DNA from: Uranotaenia lowii
Taxonomy: Eukaryota > Arthropoda > Insecta > Diptera > Culicidae
Assembly (NCBI RefSeq): GCF_029784155.1
Contig: NC_073692.1
Location: 17,734,126 to 17,798,125 of the forward strand
Length of the DNA: 64,000 bases
Direction of reading: 5' to 3'
The notes under the pieces are model-generated. The model was not told the DNA's origin. It saw only the letters and a program-made list of their open reading frames with translations, and ran no database searches. Shown piece after piece: positions 34,420-44,106 of this stretch; position 1 is the first letter of the stretch; every line of letters begins with the position of its first letter. Both the position numbers and the translations under genes were made by a program.

Positions 34420-37400
34420 TTTGGTTTGTGATTTTCGCAGCTATGAAACTGAACTAGAACTCTCGCAAGTCAACTTTTAATTGATCATCAAATAAACTTG
34501 TTCATATACGTATCTATATCATATAATAAGCTTTATTATGTAACATCACGAACAAATAAAACTGGACTTGTCCTCTCGCAAGTCTTCCTTTTATCTATAA
34601 CCTCTATTCCAATACATTTCTTATCCATATAAAATTTGGTTTGTGACCTTCGTACAAATCAAATTAGATTTGTCCTCTCGCTAGTATTCTGATCGTCAAT
34701 TTAACAATTTTTCAGTAATATCAAATTTGGTTTGTGACCTTCACACTGTTAAAATTAGACTTGACCTCTCGCAAGTCTTCTTTTGATTTATCTTCATCCC
34801 AATATTTAATTTTCTAATTATATCAAAAAAGCTGACCCGGTAAACTTCGTTTTACGTTTCACTTAATAAATCGTGAGGAAATGTTTAACATCATCTTAAC
34901 GTTTTCAACTTCTTCGTGCTCGTGAATCAAAAAATAGCTTCAAAATTGCTCGAGTTGTGTCCTACTTCAAGTTGATTCTGATCCGAAAAACCATCGGGTA
35001 CCAAATTTCACTTCATTCCAACCGTTCGTTTTAACGTGATGGTGTAACAAATAAAAAACGCCACAATTTTTTTCTATAAAAGATTTGAGCACCATTCCAA
35101 TTGGACAAGATTTCTCACAAGTCTTCTAAAGTGAATAAAAATTTCCATTCCAATATTTTTCTCATTGATATCAAATTTGGTTTGTGACCTTTGCAAAAAT
35201 CAGACTGGACTTGACCTCTCGCAAGTCTTCTTTTGATTCACTTCCATTTCAATAAATTTTTCATTTCAATAAATTTTTCATTTATATCAAATTTAATGTT
35301 TGATTTTTGCACAAATCAAACTGAACTTGACTCCTCGCAAGTCTTCTTTTGATTCACTTCCATTTCAATACATTTCTCATTTATATCAAATTTTGTTTGT
35401 GACCTTCGCATAAATCGAACTGGGCTTGACTTTCGCAAATCTTCGTTCGATTCCATTTCGATTCACTTCCATTTCAACAACTTTTCAGTAAACATCAAAT
35501 TTGGTTTGTGACCTTCGTACAAATCAAACTGGAAACCTCTCGCAAGTCTTCTTTTGATTCACTTCCATTTAATGCATTTCTCATTGATATCGAATTTGGT
35601 TTGTGACCTTCGCACAAATCAAACTGGATTTGACCTCTCGCAGTCTTCTTTTGCTTGATCGTCAATTCAACAACTTTTCATTAACATCAAATATGGTTTG
35701 TGACCTTCGCACAAATCAAACTAGACTTGACTTCTCGCAAATCTTCTTTTGATTGATCGTGAATTCAACAACTTTTCATTAACGTAAAATTTGGGTTGTG
35801 ACTTCCCCACAAATTAAACTGGACTTGACCTCTCGCAAGTCCTCTTTTGATTGAGCGTCAGTTCAACAACTTTTCATTAACATCAAATTTGGTTTGTGAC
35901 CTTCGCACAAATCAAACTGGACTTGATCTCTCGCAAGCCTTCTTTTGATTCCCTTCCATTACAAAGCATTTCTTATTGATATCAAATGTTGTTTGTGACC
36001 TTCGCACAAATCAAACTGGACTTGACCATTTGCAAGTCTTCTTTTGATTCACTTCCATTTCAACAACTTCTCATTGATATCAAATTTGGTTTGTGACCTT
36101 CGCACAAATCAAGCTGGACTTGACCTCTCGCTTGTCTTCTTTTGATTGATCGCTAATTCACCAACTTTTCATTAACATCAAATTTGGTTTGTGACCTTCG
36201 CACAAATCAAACCGGACCTGACCCCTCGCAAGTCTTCTTTTGATTGAGCGTCAGTTCAACAACTTTTGATAAACACCATAATTTGGTTTGTCCTTTGCAA
36301 AAATCAGACTGGACTTGACCTCTCGCAAGTCTTCTTTTAATTCACTTCCATTTCAACAACTTTTCATTAACATCAAATTTGGTTTGTGACCTTCGCACAA
36401 ATCAAACTGGACTTGACCTCTCGCAAGTCTTCTTTTGATTCACTTCCATTTCAACAATTTTTAATTAACACCAAACTTGGTTTGTGACCTTCGCACAAAT
36501 CAAATTGGACTTGACCTCTCGCAAGTCTTCTTTTGATTCACTTTCATTTTGACAACTTTTCATTAAAATCAAATTTGGTTTGTGACCTTCGCACAAATCA
36601 AACCGCACTTCCATTTCAACAACTTTCATTAACATCAAATTTGGTTTGTGACCTTCGCACAAATCAAACTGGACTTGAACTCTCGCAAGTCTTCTTTTGA
36701 TTCACTTCCATTTCAACAACTTTTCATTAACATCAAATTTGGTTTGTGACCTTCGCACAAATCAAACTGGACTTGACCTCTCGCAAATCTTCTTTTGATG
36801 CACTTCCATTTCAATGCATTTTTATTGATATCGAATTAGGTTTGTGACCTTCGCACAAATGAAACTGGACTTGACCTCTCGCAAGTCTTCTTTTGATTCA
36901 CTTCCATTTCAACAACTTTTAATTAACATCAAATTTGGTTTGTGACCTTCGCACAAATCAAACCGGACTTGACCTCTCGCTTGTCTTCTTTTAATTCACT
37001 TCCATTTCAACAACTTTTCATTAACATCAAATTTGGTTTGTGACCTTCGCACAAATCAAACTGGACTTGTCCTCTCGCAAGCCTTCTTTTGATTCACTTC
37101 CATTTCAACAATTTTTCATTAACATCAAATTTGGTTTGTGACCTTCGCACGAATCAAACCAGATTTGACCTCTCGCAAGTCTTCTTTTGATTGAGCTTCA
37201 GTTCAAGAACACTTCATTAACATCAAATTTGGTTTGTGACCTTTGCACAAATCAAACTGGACTTGTCCTCTCGCAAGTCTTCTTTTGATTCACTTCCATT
37301 TCAACAAATTTTCATTAACATCAAATTTGGTTTGTGACCTTCGCACAAATCAAATTGGACTTGACCTCTCGCAAGTCTTCTTTTGATTCACATTCATTTC

Positions 37401-38118
37401 AACAACTTTTCATTAAAATCAAATTTGGTTTGTGACCTTCGCACAAATCAAACCGGACTTGACCTCTCGCAAGTCTTCTTTTGATTGATCGTCAGTTCAA
37501 CAACTTTTCATTAACATCAAATTTGGTTTGTGACCTTCGCACAAATCAAACTGGACTTGAACTCTCGCAAGTCTTCTTTTGATTCACTTCCATTCCAACA
37601 ATTTTTCATTAACATCAAATTTGGTTTGTGACCTTCGCACAAATCAAACTGGACTTGACCTCTTGCAAGTCTTCTTTTGATTCACTTCCATTTCAAAAAC
37701 TTTTTATTAACATCAAATTTGGTTTGTGACCTTCGCACAAATCAAACTGGACTTGACCTCTCGCAAGTCTTCTTTTGATTCACTTCCATTTCAACAATTT
37801 TTCATTAACATCAAATTTGGTTTGTGACCTTCGCACAAATCAAACTGGACTTGACCTCTCGCAAGTCTTCTTTTGATTTACTTCCATTTCAATGCATTTT
37901 TATTGATATCGAATTAGGTTTGTGACCTTCGCACAAATGAAACTGGACTTGACCTCTCGCAAGTCTTCTTTTGATTCACTTCCATTTCAACAACTTTTCA
38001 TTAACATCAAATTTGGTTTGTGACCTTCGCACAAATCAAACCGGACTTGACCTCTCGCAAGTCTTCTTTTGATTGATCGTCAGTTCAACAACTTTTCATT
38101 AACATCAAATTTGGTTTG
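34420..38118. repeat. 98-bp tandem satellite array, about 37 units
   Basis: The unit is about 98 bp and contains TTTGGTTTGTGACCTTCGCA, ACTTGACCTCTCGCAAGTCT and TTCATTAACATCAAA. Units near 34420-35300 are divergent and interrupted by non-repeat sequence (about 34810-35095). Those from about 35330 to 38110 are nearly identical, so the array has been homogenised from one side. A variant unit (AATGCATTTTTATTGATATC) recurs exactly 1,078 bp apart (36814 and 37892), that is 11 units, showing block duplication. A unit of 98 is not a multiple of three, so no frame can run through. Confidence 0.93.
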
Positions 38119-39167
38119 TCAATAAATTTTTTGTTCACATTTCATTTGGTTGTGCTCAGTTTACCAGTCCAAAATTAATTGTTTATATCAGAGAATCTCC
38201 CAAAACCTCAAACCAAAAAAAAAATCGTCATAAGTTAATTGAGGTACTTGACTGTTACAGTTCACCAAGTCTGAGCAACGAGGAAAATAAATCCAAAACT
38301 TGTTTTTCATCCAACATGATTGAGTTTTATTTTTGTAGTACATAGATTATTAAAAGCACAATAATAAAGCGGAACGCTATGATTCCATTTATGGAGTAAC
38401 AATATACCTTACCATATGGAACAAGTTGATAATGAATCATGACTTTAATCGACATTCAACTTTTCTTTAGCATAGACAATCATCTTCGTAACACATAACC
38501 GGACCGTATCAACTCAAATTTCGTTCACATTGATTCTATAATCGAAATTATATTTCCAGCTCTTAATGTTGTATCTTTGCTAAATTATTTCATTGATCAG
38601 ATCTTTTACCACTTGATAGCCAAAATATTCTGATCGAACAGAAATCCAACTCACTTTTTTCAATCGTTTCTATCGACTCAACATTCATTCATCAAGAACC
38701 TATTCAAACTTCTCTTTCGAAACATAACTTTCGCTCCATAAAATTGTTTATAAACTTTTTATCCAAAAGTTATTCAGAAATATAATTAATAAAGTTCACT
38801 TACCGATTATCACCAGCATTTGCTTTTCATCAATCAAAGAAAAGATTCCTCTTTAGCCAACACCACATCCAAAACTTACCAGTGATTCCGTTCTCCATCA
38901 CTGTGACTCCCTTTTTTAACACAAACCATTTCAAACCAGAATCTTAAAAAAAATCATCCCGTTTCTTCCTTGTAATTGCCACAACACAATATGCTCAACA
39001 AACAACCCTTTTTGGTTTTTTCTAGAACCACCTTTAATGACACTGTTGGGATAAGTTTTTTCGATTTCTTTTCTGATTCCGTTCATTTATTTATCCACTT
39101 GCAGCATGCACACTTCAGATACATTTTATCCTTACACCCGGTAATGTTCCACTACCGACTGCGCCAT

Positions 39168-39526
39168 TGTCGTAACTTATTTTAAATTTTTATTTTTTCC
39201 GCGAACAGGACGCGCAACTTTCATTCCCAAAAATCGTTAACTGAATGACGAAACAGAATGAATGCATCGGACTCGTCGTTTCCTAAAACATGCCTATTCG
39301 TTTACACCTTTGTATTCTCTGAGAGTGAATACGGTGTCATCTAAACTTATCTCGCTCTCATTTCATTAACTCTATATTCATTAGCTTCGTTCAATCGTTG
39401 GTAAAAGTCGGTTTCAACTGGATTCTGTCAACTTCAAACTTTTGTTTTACACGCTCGTACCTAGCTCCTAATTTATTGAAATAAACATAATTATTTTTGA
39501 GACTGATCCAGCTCTTGGATACTACA
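39168..39526 (-). repeat. 5' LTR of the satellite-carrying element
   Basis: This is the promoter-side repeat when read on the minus strand. It is followed at once by the primer-site-like TGGCGCAGTCGGTAG. It starts TG and ends CA with AAGAG outside. Confidence 0.9.
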
Positions 39527-39673
39527 AAGAGTAACAGTAGAATAACAATCTCAACTCCTAAACCTCGAAATCTCATGCCAGGACCACAATTCAACAACAG
39601 TTTTTCAAAACATCTCTCACTTGTTGATAATTAGGTATTGAGTCCCAAATATTGGATTTCAAAAAAATAAGAC

Positions 39674-40055
39674 TAAGCTTGCCAGATTGTCCGAATTTCA
39701 ACCAGATTTTCTCACTCTATTTACAAAATCAAACGAAAATTTCAATTGAGTCCCTAGAATTATGTATCTAGCGCTAAAAAAATTTTTTTTTTAAACAAAT
39801 TTTGTCAAAATTAACATAAACAATGTTTTGGTAGCCTTCAATATGATTCTGAATCGGCTGATGTGTTTCGATAAAATTAAAAAGTTTTCCACGTGTTTCT
39901 CATCTTGATATTAATGGAATAGTTCTTGAGTTTTCCTGCATTTTGGTCGGATTTTAGGGAAAATTTTGAAACAATATGCCCTGATTTCGCAAGGTTTTAC
40001 GAAAAAATTGCCTGGATTTGCCCAGCCGAAAACTTGTGAAAAAATATCTAGTAAG
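39674..40055. mobile_element. degenerate hAT-type MITE, relative of 31060-31539
   Basis: The left end TAAGCTTGCCAGATTGTCC and the section TTTGCCCAGCCGAAAACTTG near 40015 align with the copy at 31060-31539, but the right terminus is eroded and no duplication is visible. Confidence 0.4.
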
Positions 40056-41114
40056 TATCCAGTTTATTGTTTTTGATTATGAGTTTGGATCAGTATCAAT
40101 ATTTAAAATTCAAACAATTTTTTAAATTAGAATCTCAATTTTTATCCGGAGTTTATACGAAGTTGAAACATAAGAAAAATTAATGATTACAGGATTGAAA
40201 AATGTGAAACAAAGTTCAATTACGAATAAATAATTTTAAAAAACCATATTGAAAACCACAAATTCAGAATCAAATAAGAAATTTCTGGTTAAGGGCTCTG
40301 ACACCAATTTCGCGTTTTGGGTTTAAATTCATAGGATTTCTTATCTGGAATTAAGAATCAGGTTTTGAATTATGGGTTAAAAATGTAGAATTCAGACTTG
40401 GAACAAAAATTCCAAAATTCGCATTTGATTTAGCTCAAATTTAATTTTTCTAATCAATATTAATATATCAATGTAAGAATTTTATGAAAGATTCAAATTG
40501 ATGGAATCTATTAAATTTAAAATTAAATTAAATTTAAGTTTTGAATTCAATCAAAGTCAGTAAAGAAACACAAACCTGGTTAAAATCATATATAAAAAAT
40601 CAGAACTAGATTCATTTCAAAGAATTTTTTTTTTGAAAAATCTAAATTTAAATTTTGAAAACTTCAATCACAGGATTGAAGTTATGAAATATAGAATAAT
40701 GAATGATAATTATTGACTTGGTTTTTTATCCTCAGGTAAAAATGCAGCTGGAAATTTTATTTAATGTTATTTACATTTATTGCAAATTCTTCAAAATCAA
40801 AGGTTCCTAACTAAAATCTTAAATTATAATCGAGTTTACAAGAGAAGAAAATAAACCTCATTTTTAACCGTAACCCAATTTTTTTTAATCTATTTAAGAA
40901 TATTTGATACATTTTTACCCATGCTTAAAATGGTCATGCTTGTGGCTCAAAAAAAAAAGCTTGCTCATTTAAAGAAGTAAAAAAAATCTTCTAAATGAAG
41001 CGTTCAAAATTATTTTTTTCGATTAAAGTCGTTTATACATAGTTGTGTCACTCGTGACTTTTAACAACAATGCAGTTGGCACACCAGTCATTGATAAACT
41101 TTTCTGGAACAACT

Positions 41115-41186
41115 GTGTTCTTGGGCTCGAAATCCCGGACATCAGCTCTCGAGGCAACTGACTTACCAACTGAGCTGTATCACATT
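41115..41186 (-). repeat. tRNA-like (SINE head or tRNA pseudogene)
   Basis: The minus strand has CAGCTCAGTTGGTAAGTCA (A-box with D-arm) and GGGATTTCGAGCCC (B-box with T-arm) at tRNA-like spacing. An extended anticodon region and unpaired acceptor ends argue against a functional tRNA. The adjacent AT-rich sequence may be the SINE body. Confidence 0.5.
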
Positions 41187-41424
41187 TTTTTCCTAATTTT
41201 TAAAACATTATGAAAAAAAAAAATAGTAACCCCTAGGACTTATTTTCAAAAATAAATAACTTCTTATGCACAATAAAGTAAACCTGGATAACTTGTAATT
41301 AGTAGATATACATTTTTTTCACTTGTGCATTGTGCATGCATTTTTCAAGCAAAAATGATTAAGGAAAAAAATTGTCATTAAAACCCCCCCATGAGCCGGT
41401 TCTTCCTACGGCCCTGATGTACAA

Positions 41425-41652
41425 GTAATCCCAAGTAACAATCAAAGTTATTTAAGGGACTCCACGTCAACTATGAATTCACCTCGGTTATGTTAGAATC
41501 TATAAAACTCCCACAAAACGGCACCAAAAGGCTCTTCTGCAGTAGGTTCTGTAGGGCAAATTATAAAACCTATTTATTATATTATTTTCATCTACAAATA
41601 ATTCTGCTCTAGTTTTTGGTTTTCAATAATTATTTTTAAAATAAATGAATCT
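41425..41652. mobile_element. left end of a CCCAAGTAAC-family MITE, interrupted by the BEL element
   Basis: CCCAAGTAACAATCAAAG at 41430 matches the terminus of the elements at 27685 and 58981. The BEL element was inserted 224 bp later. I could not find the matching right terminus beyond 49504, so the copy may be truncated. Confidence 0.4.
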
Positions 41653-41657
41653 CATTC

Positions 41658-42936
41658 TGTTTGTTTGAAAATCCGGTTATATTGCAATCCCTACTAAAAA
41701 TCAGTTCAATCAATCAACCGTTCTACCTCGCAGCCTCCAAGAGGCAAGAAACCCATGCGCCACACAATAGCCAGTACTTTGCTGGCAAATCTACCTAGAA
41801 ACAGAATTGCAATAAACGGCCAGCAGATCACACGCGTCTTTTGTGTTCTGTCCTGTGTCGTCCCGTACCTAGCAAGCAATAAAATTCTAAGTCTGATCCG
41901 AACCGTCGCGCTGTATTTATTCGTTTATCGTTGAATATATGTAGGGGAAGAGGGGGCATAATGCCCACGTTAAGAAGAAAGCCTTGTTTTAGAATACATT
42001 TGAAAAGATTAACTTTCATTTTCGATTGTGTTTGGAAGTTTGGTTTATTTTCTGTCTAAATCTGATAGTTAGAATAACTGAAAGGTCAAAAAAGGCCACA
42101 AATTTAATGAAGTTTAAAGAGTAGGTTGAAAACTGGATTTCAGATTCAGTAGGGGCATAATGCGCATATGTGTGTACCCAAACGCGCCGTTTAACGTTTA
42201 ATAAGTGTTTATTGATCCAAGTGCCTCCGAAAGTGTTTGCCAGGTAAAAACACTTCTATTCTGCTTCACAGATGGAAAAATGTATTGCTACGCGCAGTGC
42301 TGCCAGATATACTGAAATTCTTGTGAATAGTTAATTAAATCTATATTAAATATAGGAATTTTAAATATATTCGTTTATAGTCAAGTTATTTTTTCCAATA
42401 CAACTTAAAAATATCTTTAAAATTGGTGTGATGAAACTGCATATAAATTTAAACAAATATGAAACATGCTTAAAGATATACGGACATGGCGCGTTTTGCC
42501 CTACCTAGACATGTTTATTAAAAATCGTTCAAAATAACAGAAAAAATATCAAAAAAAGGAAATTTTTCGTTTTGTGTTGATTTTCAAGACCAATGTTTAT
42601 CATTATAACAGATGTCAGCTAATTTTTTTTGTCAACAGCTGCCGTAATTCCTTACGAAAGTCAAGGCAAAAATTGCAAGGAATATGGCTAGAAAAGTATT
42701 TTTGGATTTTTGCAGGGAGTTATCGCATATTTGATGCTAATTTTTTTAACAAAAGGTTTCTACTGTTAATTAGAAGGGAATAGCGTACCGAATTCTTAAA
42801 ATATGTGTATATCTAGCTAGATATCGCAGTGGGGCGTTTTGCCCACACTGGGCATTATACCCCCAGTTCCCCTACGTTTTGCCCAGTAATAGAGTGTCAA
42901 TTAATTGCCCCGAAAGTCCACATCCGTGAAAAAACA
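41658..42936 (+). repeat. 5' LTR of the BEL element (with MITE inside)
   Basis: It starts TGTTTGTTTGAAAATCC and ends GTGAAAAAACA. The MITE at 41944-42872 splits it near its 3' part, leaving TA on both sides. The remaining 348 bp equals the length of the 3' LTR. Confidence 0.9.
41944..42872. mobile_element. 929-bp TA-flanked MITE with GGGGCATAATGCCC-type ends
   Basis: Ends GGGGAAGAGGGGGCATAATG (41944) and the mirror CATTATACCCCCAGTTCCCC (42872) are flanked by TA, and the undisturbed 3' LTR gives the empty site (ATATATGTACGTTTTGCC). Extra internal copies of the terminal motif lie at about 42151 (GGGGCATAATGCGCAT), 42487 (GGCGCGTTTTGCCCTA) and 42832. It has no transposase and a Tc1/mariner-type insertion preference. 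It is younger than the BEL insertion, so its family moved very recently. Confidence 0.9.
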
Positions 42937-44106
42937 TTGGTCCTTCGAAAGCCGGATGTCGGGACTTTTAAAGCCGCCGCGGAACGAGTGATCCTCGTGG
43001 ATTCAGTGTGTTGCGACAAAAGTGCTGGGCAAGCTTGTGGTGTTCGGTCGTTGACCTTTTGTGTGTGCTATTTGTGCACAAAAAGGACTGCCGCGTGATC
43101 AGTGAGTCGGTCAACAAGATCGGAAGAAAAGTACTTTGTCCTGTGGCTGGTTGGCGGATGAAATTTTGCCGCTAAAAGAAGCGTGTGCCGTGCGCCTCTT
43201 GGGGGAAGTAGATTTTGATCCGTTTTCTCGTGGATGATTGGCAAGTTTGCCACTTTGAGAAGAAAAGAGTGATTCGTTCCCCGTGCTTGGGGGGAAATAA
43301 AATTCTATTCGTTTCCCGTGGCTGATTGGCGAGTAGTTCTCGCTTAATTAATATCGGTGCCACTTTGGGGGAAATTAAAAAGTAAACGATTTCCCGTGGC
43401 GAATTGACGGATGATTATTCCGTGCTTGTGCATTTGTATTGTGTGGGGGATAAATGTTCCGTAAGCAATTCGTGAATTGATTTGTGAATCGAACACTGAC
43501 TGTTTGGTGATCGTTCTGTGGCACATATTTTGAAAAAGTGATAGCACATAGTGCAATTAAAGTGCTGAAAAAGTGAGCCAACATTGGCTAAAAAACGGAA
43601 GGCGGTTTTCTGTTTCTGTTGCTGTTTGCTGCTGGTGATTCGGTGGGAGCCGAATTAACGGTTTTTGGCCATTTGATCACCACATCATTTTTGTCGTCGC
43701 TGGTGCGTGATTCTGGACGAGTCGCAACGGATGCTGCTCTTCATCACCAAGGATCTTCGTGGCCAGCAGGAATTTCAGGGAAGTACTATTTTGCTTTGTT
43801 TTTGGGCTGTGGTGATCGAGAGTTAGGATCCCACACGTTTTGGCCTGTGTTAAGTTTTGGACTTCTCACTTGAGTGTTGGTCGAGAAGAAAACTTTAAAT
43901 TAACCGCTGGTTGGATTTGCGTCCGGACCACAATCGGAATTTGGCTGATTTTGATTAACAGCTAGGCTGAGACATTTTTGGCTGATTTTTGCGGTACATC
44001 AGCTCCGGAAAACCAGCTTTATTGTTGCTGTCAATCATTCGCGCGAGACGTTGAGTTGATCGGTCGGGTGTCAAGGTGTATCCGGTGATCCAGTGAGGGC
44101 GAAATA
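42937..44106 (+). promoter_or_regulatory. BEL primer-binding site and untranslated leader
   Basis: The leader begins with the primer-site-like TGGTCCTTCGAAAGCCGG at 42938. It is GC-richer than the surroundings and contains several imperfect repeats of a GGGGGAAATAAA...TTTCCCGTGGC type unit (about 43190-43420). The short frames in it are not in a good coding context. Its likely roles are reverse-transcription priming and RNA packaging. Confidence 0.55.

Larger units (their letters stand above)
33304..39526 (-). mobile_element. non-autonomous LTR retroelement filled with satellite DNA
   Basis: Two 359-bp direct repeats at 33304-33662 and 39168-39526 start TG, end CA and look identical base for base. 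The perfect 5-bp duplication AAGAG flanks them (33299-33303 and 39527-39531). On the minus strand, TGGCGCAGTCGGTAGTG begins one base inside the 5' LTR (39166 downwards), as expected for a tRNA primer site. A purine-rich stretch, AGAGTAGAGATAGAAGCGAA, directly precedes the 3' LTR (33682 to 33663). The 5.5-kb interior has no gag or pol, only a satellite array with unique flanks (33663-34420 and 38119-39167). It must depend on proteins from another element, probably Ty3/gypsy-like given the primer site and 5-bp duplication; that assignment is inference. Confidence 0.85.
33162..41416. mobile_element. hAT-type element (8-bp duplication ATGTACAA) hosting an LTR element
   Basis: The ends CATGGCCGTAGGAACGGGGG (33162) and the mirror TTCCTACGGCCCTG (41416) carry G- or C-rich subterminal runs. 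They are flanked by a perfect 8-bp duplication, ATGTACAA, at 33154-33161 and 41417-41424. CA-starting ends with an 8-bp duplication identify the hAT superfamily. Without the LTR insertion (33304-39526) the element is about 2.03 kb. It holds a divergent TAAGCTTGCCAGA repeat and a tRNA-like segment but no transposase. Confidence 0.8.

Noticed and set aside
34420..38118. Possible CRISPR-like array
   Set aside because: Units are contiguous 98-bp tandem copies without unique spacers, in a eukaryotic retroelement.
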